Shown here: piece after piece, positions 52,911-62,538 of the stretch | Numbering within the stretch: position 1 is the first letter of the stretch | How the letters are laid out: every line of letters begins with the position of its first letter | Assembly (NCBI GenBank): GCA_017506865.1 | Contig: JAFCMP010000301.1 | Coordinates: 974,084-1,038,083 of the forward strand | Source: Tribonema minus | Taxonomy: Eukaryota > Sar > Xanthophyceae > Tribonematales > Tribonemataceae | Direction: 5' to 3' | DNA: 64,000 nucleotides | The notes under the pieces: model-generated | Seen by the model: the letters and a program-made list of their open reading frames with translations, nothing else | Database searches by the model: none | What the model was told of the DNA's origin: nothing | Translations under genes and position numbers: made by a program

Positions 52911-54143
52911 TCAACGAAGCATGCTGATCTTGACCTTTACGGCCCGTATAGCCGTGCCCATCGCCGCAGCGGTGACGGCGGGGCTGTTGGTCTCCATAGA
53001 GGTGGCTATTTCGCGAGTGTAGTGGGTCATGGCTCTGCGCTCATTTGTGGTGTACGCCACCAGGCCGATCGCAGTGATGTCATGGACAGCGTCCACAGGA
53101 AACGTCTCAACAGCTACGCCGTTGTGCGCGACGAAAAAGTTCGTGTGGAGACCAGCGACAGCCCTGGATGCTCCTTCACTGAAAGTCTGCCCTTCCACCA
53201 CCGTCTCCTGCCACTCCGTGATCTTTTCCTCCGTCAGCGCATACGCCATCACCTCAACAGGGCGGGGTGACGCGCAGCTGTGCACCTGGCAGCGCATCTC
53301 AAACTCGCCGCTCTCTCTGCAAAGCGACAGCAGGAAGTTGAAGTCACCATCAATGCACACCTGAACGTTCTCAAAATCTGCTCTCTTGAGCCAGATCGCC
53401 TCATCCTCATTGTTCTGATTGAGCTGCAAGTGATGAGTTGTGTCTTGTGACAGCGACATCACCGCCGCCTTGATGACAATCTCTGCTGGACTGTTGAGAT
53501 TCTGTCCTTCGGCGCTCCAGTCTTTGGTGATCAGTATCGGAACCCCGTCGAATGAAACATTCTGGCCGAGCGCATCTTCGCCCACTTGCGGCGTGATCAT
53601 CTCTGTCTCACCCCACTCAACATGTACTCCCCATCGCTGCAATGCCACGGACCGAAACAAGTCTGGGTAGCACTGCAGGTACTTGTAAGCTTCCACTGCG
53701 ATATCCCACCTGTCGCGCAGCACGAACCTCTCGCACGGCAAGTACACCTCCCACAACGGGCCGGCATCGCCTGACTGCTGGGCCAAGCAGAAAGCCTGCA
53801 CCAGGAAGTCAATGAACACCTCTGTGTCGAGTCGGATCTCACGAGCGCACGGCCCTTTCAGGTGTTCTGAAGCGGGTGCTATAGGTGACGCACCCCAGAA
53901 CATTGCTTCCTCAAATACAGCGTGCACGCGTTGTATGTCTGCGGGCAGCACATCGTCTGCAAGCCACGACACGAACATGGCGAAGATTGCCGCATTACGG
54001 TCAACCTTGAGCGGCTCCCCTTTTGCCGCCTTGAGTCCGTCAAGGTAGGGGCCCTCAACTTTCGCTTTCAGCGCTGGCGCCTTGGCGATGGCGTCCATGG
54101 GCGCAGCCACCATGATGCCCCTGCAGTCAAATGTGACCTCCAT
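52911..54143 (-). CDS. BTB/POZ (KCTD-type) domain protein
   Basis: 410 codons from ATG at 54,143, intronless. Residues 1-75 fit the T1/KCTD class of BTB fold: VTFDCRGIMVAAPMDAIAKAP, then the conserved PLKVDRNAAIFAMFVSWLADDVLP (the usual Asp-Arg followed by Phe and a Leu-Pro turn). The remainder has no domain I can name; around residues 235-330 it reads like a beta-rich binding region (VQVCIDGDFNFLLSLCRESGEFEM). BTB proteins oligomerise and often recruit cullin-3 ligases. It is convergent with the kinase, stop to stop, 81 bp apart, which is tight for this genome. BTB proteins are abundant in giant-virus genomes, which fits an endogenous viral block. A host gene is possible. Confidence 0.65.
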   Translation of the reverse strand: MEVTFDCRGIMVAAPMDAIAKAPALKAKVEGPYLDGLKAAKGEPLKVDRNAAIFAMFVSWLADDVLPADIQRVHAVFEEAMFWGASPIAPASEHLKGPCAREIRLDTEVFIDFLVQAFCLAQQSGDAGPLWEVYLPCERFVLRDRWDIAVEAYKYLQCYPDLFRSVALQRWGVHVEWGETEMITPQVGEDALGQNVSFDGVPILITKDWSAEGQNLNSPAEIVIKAAVMSLSQDTTHHLQLNQNNEDEAIWLKRADFENVQVCIDGDFNFLLSLCRESGEFEMRCQVHSCASPRPVEVMAYALTEEKITEWQETVVEGQTFSEGASRAVAGLHTNFFVAHNGVAVETFPVDAVHDITAIGLVAYTTNERRAMTHYTREIATSMETNSPAVTAAAMGTAIRAVKVKISMLR

Positions 54144-54248
54144 CGTTCCACCTTTGCGCGTACCGTCGTGTATGTGCTATGCCTGACTGATGTGTGGTCT
54201 GGTGTGTACACTGGTGCAATATCCTGCTTATTTCACCGTCCGTCTGAC

Positions 54249-54496
54249 TATATTCAACTTCAACTGTGCTCGTCCCCGAATCTTTTGATCTGAAATAGTT
54301 TCTATAGCGCGAAAGCAAAACGCGCAGCGTACGACGCTCTCCCAATATCTGTAACTTACATTCATTAAACTTCAAGTGGATTATATTCAACTTCAACTGT
54401 GCTCGTCCCCGAATCTTTTGATCTGAAATAGTTTCTATAGCGCGAAAGCAAAACGCGCAGCGTACGACGCTCTCCCAATATCTGTAACTTATATTC
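54249..54496. repeat. 134-bp tandem duplication
   Basis: A unit beginning TATATTCAACTTCAACTGTG and containing TCTATAGCGCGAAAGCAAAA is present at 54,249-54,382 and again from 54,383 to about 54,494. The second copy ends where the hAT element begins. It lies upstream of the BTB gene, so it may be promoter DNA. Confidence 0.85.
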
Positions 54497-55199
54497 CAGA
54501 CATTGCTGAATCAAGAGTTTTGACCCCCGAGTGCGATTATGGGGGTCACCTGCCAAAACCGAGTCGACTCTTGACCGAGTAAGGTCAATCGCCAGAACAC
54601 CGAGTCGCGAGTCAAGTAGCTGAGCTTGCGACCGAGTCGAGTATTTGGTGACCGAGTCGAGTTTCTGGTGGGCCCCGAGTAACTGGACACCATGTCACCA
54701 GGCGAGTATTGACCGAGTTTTGGGCAAGTTGGAACCAAGGTCTAGCTTGCATTGTTGGCGTAAACGTAAACGTTGTTGGCTAAGCAGCACTGCTGAACAA
54801 GGCAAATGCTGTGCAGCGATTTGGCAAAGTCCTCATTGCGATTGCGGCAAGTGATGCATGGAGTATGATGCCTTGTCACCACACAGCAACACATGGCGTG
54901 CTGAGCATACTCTCATTATGCTCGAGTCACAAACAGCATCTTCTGCTAATGACGCAGTATGCCATGGCACGCAAGGTGCACACAATATAAACAGGGAATA
55001 TGTATCAAGAGACGCAAACGATCATCATGTCCATATGCATACAAGAGATGCAGACAGAGGAAAGATGGTACAAACAGGACTCAAGGAAACCAGTGGCGAA
55101 AAAGAACGTCGCAACATTGTAGTCCAAACACACAAGCTACTGCCTTACTCGACGCACCCCCTGCCAATTGGCTCTATCAGCAGTTACCATAGCCACACT

Positions 55200-58100
55200 T
55201 TACTCCGCATCAGGCTCATCTGACTCACTGCCGCTAGTGTCTGCGGCACCTGCATCGTCAGACTCATCCCCAAACAGCTGAGGCATCATTGACCGTACCT
55301 CAGCACCAGACAGCTTTGGAACATCATTGGGATCAGTGATGAGGTCACTGTTGCTTTTGATCATCAGCAGCACCTCTGCCATGACAGGCGATAGCCTGGA
55401 GCGCTTGGCAGTTATGGTGTTGCCAGCATCTGAAAAGTTCCGCTCAGGGTCGACTGAGGTCGGGCGCACACCCAACAGGACACGCGCTACCTGCCCCAAG
55501 TGCTCATACTTGCCCTTGCTTGTGGCTACTTTCCACCACTCAAACAACTTATACCCCTCAGGTGGTGAAGCAGCTGCCTGTGCAGCATCCTTATCGTATG
55601 CATGTAGCTCCTCAAGCTGGTCAACTACAGCCTGTGCAGCGCTGCCAACTACTGGTGCAGCATTACCAGCTAGGCCCTGCGGCAGCGAGAGCATGCCGTA
55701 ACAACCACCAAGCTTCTCCACACACTGCCGCTTTGCCGCTGGCTCTGCCGCTGCTGGCATCCCGACAACACGCTTCAGCAGCTCGCCGATGAGCGAACGT
55801 GCGCGCTCGTAATACACCGCAGCTGCTGGCTCAGCGGGGATCGTGGCCGTCGCTTCAGACAGAAGCGCTTTTACGTAGCTGTAGAACTGCAACACTGACG
55901 CGCCCGCCACGGGGTCGAGGTAAATGGCTGCTAAGGTTGTGGCTGGCAGCTCAGGCCTAATGAAGCGCTCGTCAAGTTCGACCTTAAGGCGTTCTAAGAT
56001 GCTGCCAGCCACAAAGCAAAGGTCCTTAGCGCAGATGTCGACTGTGGCGCCGGACTCTGCGTTAGGCGACACATCGCATACCTTGTACACATGCTCATCG
56101 CTGAGCAGAGGCAGGTACACCTTAAGCAGCCCGTTCCAGGCCTCCGCCATGCAGAGGTCACGACGCTGAAGCTCCTTGGTGTAGGCGTGCAATGGCTGCA
56201 GAATGGCAACGACCTGCGCCAGCGCCTCCCAGTCATCAAACTTCTTGGCGCGGATCTTGTGCTCGCGGCCGAGGTTGCGGTAGTACGTGATGACTGCGGT
56301 TCGCAGGCGAAGCAGGCGGGCGTACATCGCGTACACGCTACCCCAACGCGTCTTGACTGTTGTCTCCGGCTTCACCGGGCTGCTCCCTTGCGCCTGAAAA
56401 AGCTTCTCCAGCTGCTTTGGCGACTTGGTGAAGACGCCGTTCTGCTTGGTGACGGCGTTGAGCAGGTCGCGTCCGATGATGTTGATGTTGGCGGCCTTCT
56501 TGTCGACGCAGCCCAATGCAGCCGTCACGGCCAGGTGGAGACGATGGGCCATGCAATGGGTCCAGTCGTTGCCCACAAACTCCTTGGTGAACAAGGCCCT
56601 GCAAGTGAAGGTGGGATGATCAAAGCGTAAAGCAATATACAAAGTACGTGAGTTGGTGAACAACTTGAAGGCCCTGCAAGTAAAAGAGGCATTACAGCGC
56701 GGAGAAATACATTAAGTACATAAGGCTCCCACTTACTTCTTTTACGTGCAACCTGAGCTCTGCTTACCACAGCTGACGAATGCAGCATACAACTGAGTCA
56801 CGTGAGACAAAAACATCATTTGTAGGACAAAGATATTGCAAGATATCCTGAAGCTTTTGGCGCACTACGTTACACCTGTCATTGCATCACGCTGCCCCAA
56901 GCAATGCCATGCGCTAAGGCCTAATAACGCACAGCATTGCGACGGTGCTGCTCTCCGAAGTTGGGCTGGCAGGGTGGTAAGGAACAACAAGACAAAGCTT
57001 TCAAGCAGACGCACTATCAAGCTTACCTCATGTCACTGGCGCCGTCCGAGGTGCAGGACACAACGTGATCCATGCTAAGCCCCGTCGATTTGCGCAGCAC
57101 GAACTCCACCCAGCGGGCAAGCCTGTCCGCTGTTTTGCTCCCCCCCATCGAGCAGGTCCCCAGTGTGCGGACGCACAACTCCCATTTGCTGCTCACGAAC
57201 GCCACCACCACAGTCCCGTACGCCTGATTCTGGTGCTTCGCGGTCCAGAAGTCGCAGGTCAGGTGCATAAACGGGAGCTTCCGCCCGTAGTTGAGCTTCT
57301 TCACCTCGGCAGCAGCTTGCTGGACGGTGGCTCGGAGCCGCGCAGAAGAATGCGAGTACACCTCTACAAGGCGTTTGTGGAAGGTGTGGCGCGACGGCAG
57401 AGAGAACTTGCTGCCAGCAAGCCGCAGCAAGGAGTCCAGGCCGATGGAGATGCAGACTGCGAACGACAAGTTCTGCGTGGCGCAGAACACCACCAGACCC
57501 CAAAGGAACACAGCCTCGGAGACGGCTTTGGCCTGCACAATAGCAAAAACAGAGCAGACAAATAAACAATGCGAAAGAAATAACAAAGTCTCAGCAAGAC
57601 ATCATACAAAACACACACCACAAGTTGGTGTATTTTATTATTCGAGCAACCAACTGCCATTTTCACACATTGCAAAATGTTACCTGGTGTTGCGCCAGCT
57701 GCGCCCAGGCCTCCAGAGTGCCTTGCCCGCGTGGCAGTGGCGCAGGCTTGCTGCCAGTGGTCCCCTTGGCTGCTGCTGCTGCATCCTCATTCTCCTTCTT
57801 GAGCCGTGCGGCCAGGGCCGGAAACTTGGTCCTCAGGTGCCTTCACAGGTTACTGTTGCTCGCCTTGTCGAACTTGACGTGATGAGTGATGTCGCGCGTC
57901 TTGGTCAGCTTGAATTGCTGCAGCTTGCAAAAGCCCAGCAGCTTATCCTTGTCCGTCGGATCCTCCACAACGTGATAGTACTTGTAGATGTTGCCTTCCC
58001 GCTGTGCGTCCAGGTGTTGTCGACACTTGTGCCATGCACGTGTCTCGGTACCTGTACGACATGTCGTACAGGCGCCGATACGCCTAGACGCACACCGCAC

Positions 58101-58244
58101 AGCAGCGGTGTAAGGCGCCAGCAAATCATCATCCTGCCACACGATGGGCGGTTCTGTGGAGGTAGCTGCTGCTGCAGGCACTGGTTCCTCTGCCGGTTCA
58201 TCTACCTCTATGACATCTGCTGCTGCTGCTGCAGAGGCCTCCAT
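55200..58244 (-). pseudogene. hAT transposase with one internal stop codon
   Basis: Exons (minus): 58,244-57,684; 57,532-57,027; 56,598-55,200. Phases agree, giving 821 sense positions interrupted by TGA at 57,845-57,843, where the frame reads ASNSNL-stop-RHLRTKFPAL, the end of a BED-like N-terminal finger. Catalytic positions are visible: Asp in LTCDFWTAKHQNQAYG, Asp in CTSDGASDM, and Glu in SVDPERNFSDAGNTITAKRSRL, followed by the conserved hAT dimerisation tail (WWK...YEHLGQVARVLLG before it). It would cut and paste the element using the terminal repeats. With a single lesion, either the copy was recently inactivated or the stop is bypassed. The acceptor of exon 3 is echoed at about 56,667. 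Confidence 0.8.
58051..58072. repeat. Perfect 22-bp palindrome inside the transposase exon
   Basis: CCTGTACGACA joined to its exact reverse complement TGTCGTACAGG, with no spacer. The left half plus 49 upstream bases are what is shared with 48,390-48,449; the right half is unique to this site. Confidence 0.85.
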
Positions 58245-58533
58245 GCGAGCGAGGTGTTTGTGAGTGAAAGCAGCAGGACCAGATGCTCAGCAGCTGCTGC
58301 TCAGCAGGCAGCAGCAGCAGCAGCAGCAGCAGCAGGCGCTCAGCAAGGCAGGCAGACTCGGTGCCGGCACTCGCCACTGAGTGCTAGACCGAGTGAGTTG
58401 TTGACAGGCCGACCGGCAGACCGAGTGAGTAGCAACCGAGTATACTCGGTGTGTCGAGGGCACCGAGTAGCGAGTAAAACTCGGTATGACTCGGCTCATA
58501 ACTCGGACGCCCCGAGTGATTCGGCAATGTCTG

Positions 58534-59331
58534 CTCAATATTGTCATCAACGTCCTGATTGGTCAATCTGATGCGACGTCGAAGGATACTCACACACACA
58601 CCTGCCGACGAGATCTCGAGCCGGAATCTGACAGGGCGAACAGCGTCTTGCAGCAGTGCTGGTGCAGGCCTCTCTCACCCTACACAGAAGCGAATTTTCA
58701 GGTCAGGCTCGCGCGTTTCGAATGATCCTTGCCTGCAGACAAGTCCAGTACTCTTGTCTTCCGGCATTAGCGTCGTGTTAGCGCTGACTGAGATGAACCG
58801 CGTTACATCGAAGAAGCCCAGCCGCACTGATCATGTTCTTCAACTTGAAGGTCTTGGTCAGCTCAGGGCAGGAGGCGCTGTGATGCGTGCCTCCAGTTCG
58901 TCTGGACCTGACTACTTACCTGCTTGACTCAGTAGTCGGTTGTCGCTTTTTCGGCTTGTGTTTGCTAGGCTACCTCACGCGGTAATCGAGGTTCGTTGGA
59001 TGATGTATTCTGCAAATTCATGAGGATGATGCTCATGTGATTTGACGAACGTGGTGCTCTGTCAGGAGAGGAGCAGCTGGAATCGGACCGAGCACAGGTT
59101 GCCCGGCGGTGTTAGGGAGGGGCAGAGCAGCGATTGCGGGACTCAGTGCTGCAGGACAGGCGGAGGCGCTTTTGGAGGCCAAAGTTGCAGAGGCTCGACA
59201 AGGTGAGGAGCAGAGTTTTGATGTTGATGCTCGATGTAACACACACCACGTGCTGCTGGACGAGCTCGAAGGGCTGAAATCAAGACTGAACGAGGATAAT
59301 CGTAGATGCTCAGGATTCTGAGCCGATGTTA
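58534..59331. other. No firm gene; short plus-strand open region
   Basis: A frame at 59,109-59,321 reads like a charged helix (AGQAEALLEAKVAEARQGEE...LLDELEGLKSRLNEDNRR), possibly part of a coiled-coil gene, but it has no clear start. Otherwise nothing is recognised. Confidence 0.3.
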
Positions 59332-59811
59332 TCAAGGGTGTATGTCGCACTGGGCTTTGATGTATGCCAGTAACCTTCTGCCCTCATGCAGATCGCCTAT
59401 TGCGGTCAGTAACATTTTCAGAGCACCAACGATGACAGTGTAGTCTCGACCTCCCTGTATTGATTTCTGACGGATCATGTCGGCAAACTCAGGATTGGCT
59501 TCGAAGTACTCTCTTAGGAATGCTTGTACACGCAAGTCGGTGGGGTCCGGCTCATACACTGGGTGCATCCTGCGAACAAGAGAACCACAGAGGTCATAGC
59601 AGAGTACTGGCTCCCCCGCTCTTAGCCGGGCGAGATTGCGGAACGCAACATCGGACCATGCAGTTATCCTGTAGAGGTCAGCATCCTGTTCGTGCAGGCG
59701 CAGCTCATAATCAGAGTGGTTCTGAGGGGCGCCCCAGTAGCCCCATGGCTGCGCTAGGGTCGCAAGTTGATGCAACGAGCGCTGCGCACATCGAGAGAGT
59801 TGGGCTGCCAT
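59332..59811 (-). CDS. Hypothetical 159-residue protein
   Basis: Intronless frame from ATG at 59,811. Composition is that of a folded globular protein: YELRLHEQDADLYRITAWSD, VLCYDLCGSLVRRMHP, LREYFEANPEFADMIRQKS, GALKMLLTAIGDLHEG. It has no signal peptide or membrane segment, and I recognise no family. It starts 2 bp from a divergent 96-codon plus-strand frame (59,813-60,103; residues MSWTYRETDLACSHMADD...), which may be a second small gene sharing the promoter or the antisense of a 5' UTR. The intronless style matches the kinase/BTB block. Confidence 0.5.
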   Translation of the reverse strand: MAAQLSRCAQRSLHQLATLAQPWGYWGAPQNHSDYELRLHEQDADLYRITAWSDVAFRNLARLRAGEPVLCYDLCGSLVRRMHPVYEPDPTDLRVQAFLREYFEANPEFADMIRQKSIQGGRDYTVIVGALKMLLTAIGDLHEGRRLLAYIKAQCDIHP

Positions 59812-60696
59812 AATGTCGTGGACCTATAGAGAAACAGACCTAGCTTGCTCTCACATGGCAGATGACAGCCTGCACGCAGAGGATGCCGTCTTGGAGCATT
59901 GCGCGCAATGGGGCGCATGTGCTCAAGCTTTTGTGGCACGGAATGCGTTTTCCACACACTGTGAAGCACACTTCGGAGCGACAGGCGATATGTGGGATTG
60001 GTTGAGAAAGGACATACTATTCATCCAATCCAGTCAGGCACTTATATTGTCATATCCAGCCACTGTGGCAATACCTCTAAACGGGTGCAATTGCCTGAGT
60101 TAGGCAGTAGGTGCAATGCCAGGCACCCGTAATAATGCAGTATCCCATGATGTTGGCCCATCGACGGTCGATTGAACTTCAAACCCTCTTTTGACGCCCA
60201 TGCAGCCAATGTGAACAACCGACCACGAATCAAGAATTGAGTCCGAGGAGCGTGGGCGTCTGTGGTCCATAGGCAAGGGCAAAGGGTTTGCAGCAGCATA
60301 TGCCGAGGTCATAAGGCTCTAGCCGTCCGCCGAGAGCAAGACATCGTTATCGTGCCCTTGGCTGTAGGGACTTTCAGAGGTTAGGGGACCTTTGCGCAGG
60401 CCTTCTTCTGTAAGTTGGACCAGTGCATCCTGCAGAGGTCTAACTGTACCGATTTAAAAGGGGCAAATAAGTCACGGCGTACCCAGAAAATTCCGACCCT
60501 CCAGCACCCGGGGCCCTGGCACACCACGTCCTTCACACCTTGCATTAGCCCCGCCATCCAACAAGCAAGGTGAGAAAGCACCGGGGACGGTATCTGCTTC
60601 TTTTGCCACGCTCTGGCGTGTGTCTTCGATCATCATCAGCCTTCACGGGTGCTGTCTGCTTAATCAGCCCTGATCATTGCTGCATCGTCCACGCAG

Positions 60697-61104
60697 ATGA
60701 GCTCGGAGCGCAACGGCGTCAGCTGCACTTACTGTGGCTGCGGTTTGCCGCCGAACAATTGGAGATTTGTGCACTGCGGGGACGGCGGACACGTCTTCCT
60801 CTTCTACTCTTTCAGGTCAGATGATGTGCGGGTCACCAACAACCTGGGGTGCAGCGTGAGCAACAACTCATGGAGCTTCAACACGGGCCAGACCGTGTCC
60901 GCAACTCGCGTCAACGTCATGTCATACATCCGTCATCAATACGCCAGCGGGGCCTACACTTGCCTCAACTGCATTGTGAGGAAGTACCATCTTGGCCAGG
61001 ACCGTAACCTGTGGATAATTATCCTGAACGAGATCAACAATCTGCTGCGCCACCACGGCATCAAGGTCGAGACGGCGGCCTTCGACGTCAATGCCACCTT
61101 CTAG
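60697..61104 (+). CDS. Hypothetical 135-residue Cys-rich protein
   Basis: Starts with ATG at 60,697 directly after ACGCAG, so an upstream exon is possible. Cys/His pairs CTYCGCGLPP, VHCGDGGH and YTCLNCIV suggest one zinc site, RING- or ribbon-like but not matching a standard spacing. The middle reads VTNNLGCSVSNNSWSFNTGQTV; the C-terminus is an amphipathic helix (DRNLWIIILNEINNLLRHHGIKVE). No family is assigned. It is in the intronless 59-64 kb stretch. Confidence 0.5.
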   Translation: MSSERNGVSCTYCGCGLPPNNWRFVHCGDGGHVFLFYSFRSDDVRVTNNLGCSVSNNSWSFNTGQTVSATRVNVMSYIRHQYASGAYTCLNCIVRKYHLGQDRNLWIIILNEINNLLRHHGIKVETAAFDVNATF

Positions 61105-62538
61105 CCGATGGATGTGGATCACCCATGCAGATCCACCATCAGTTTAGATTTGACGAGATATTGATCCCGTCCATAGTGGGCGCTCGCATTATGTCAACAG
61201 CGAGCTTTGTGGAGATAAGTGTGTTGTGCATGCAAGATGTTGACACATGCAAGCAGGTCTCGCGACTAGGAGAAGACAGTAGTCATCCCCACCACTGCAG
61301 GGGCTGGGACGATCATAATGAAAGTCATTCTTCGCTCAACACTCTTGGGAATAGGCCTGCTGTCAGCCTCCCCCGTTTGCATGTGATCGGCTTGCTGAGT
61401 TATATAGGCTATGCTGTGGTTGTCTTGCAGTCTTGACGTAGGCTACACTGGGCTGACGCGCAGCAACACTCTGGGCTAGAGTCCAAGCTACTGCACAGCA
61501 AATCACTATGACGCACAGCACATTCAAGACCTCTCATGTATCTTAAGCTATTGAGTGCTTGAAGAGTGCGTGGGTGTTCACCCTCTATGGCGCAGTCTCG
61601 CATCCATCCAAGACCCGCACGTGTCTCGGATACCTGCGGTCATCTGACTATCATCTGACTGTCTGACACTCGACGACAGTTCAGAAGTGCAGTGAAATCG
61701 CGCATTTTGGGGAAGCAGCCCTGGCGGAGATAGGGCAATGGTGGCTCCAGCCTGCGCCGCATCAATCACGTTCTCGATAGTGGTGACCGATGCGTTATCC
61801 CACAGAAACCGCAGGGACTGCAGACGCAATTGTTGTTCATCAGCAATGCCAGTGAGGTTCCAATGTCTGAGGATGCACACCGTCCAGACTGCCTGCATGT
61901 GCTCCTTGATCAAGATCTTGTATTTTCAGTTGCTGCAAGCCCCTGTCAGCATCAGGGCTAGACTGAGCCCCCTCAAGCTATCTTGACTAAGTCTCCGTCG
62001 TCTAATGCTCTTCTTGCTGCAGTGGCTCATATCGGATACAGTTGTCCCGTAGAGAAGCTGAATCAATACAGATGTGTGTTGCGCATCACTGTCTTGTCGT
62101 AGCGCGTACGCCACTGCCTCCACATCACGGTGACTGCAAAATTGTCGTGCCTCGCAAGCTCCTGCTAGAGAGCCCACGCTTTTTCAGGTCCATGGCTGCA
62201 GCTCGCCCGAATAACTTTGCTGCGCCAAGCTGCGCTGCAACCAGTCACAAAAAAGCTGTTGCTGGGACTGTGTGGTGACACTGGATGTTGGAGTGTCACC
62301 TGTAACTGTTACGGTTGGCAGTTACGAGTTGTTCGTTGTTGTTTGTTTGGCTCAGACAAGAGCAGCAGCCCCAGAATACACATTGCACAGTTCGGTCAGC
62401 TGTGTTGTGTGTGGGTGTCTTCTCTGCATTGTTCCCTGCACTTGCTGAAGTGTAGTACGGAGATTAGTTGTTTCATCAGTTGGTTCCCGAGTACGAAAAG
62501 ACGACCTTTGACCAAATCCACCAGGCGATAGCGGTACG
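61105..62538. other. Intergenic; no supported gene
   Basis: Short frames only. 62,225-62,538 should contain the promoter of the downstream coiled-coil gene. No repeats of note are seen apart from clustered GACTGTC/CATCTGACT words near 61,640-61,665. Confidence 0.4.

Larger units (their letters stand above)
54497..58533 (-). mobile_element. hAT-superfamily DNA transposon (about 4 kb)
   Basis: Imperfect terminal inverted repeats CAGACATTGCTGAATCA (54,497-54,513) and TGATTCGGCAATGTCTG (58,517-58,533; one mismatch) enclose the transposase. Each subterminal region carries many ACCGAGT/ACTCGGT words (about seven at 54,573-54,720; about eight at 58,391-58,515), the arrangement expected for transposase binding. 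No 8-bp target duplication is visible, so the exact ends remain provisional or the element has been rearranged. Confidence 0.65.
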
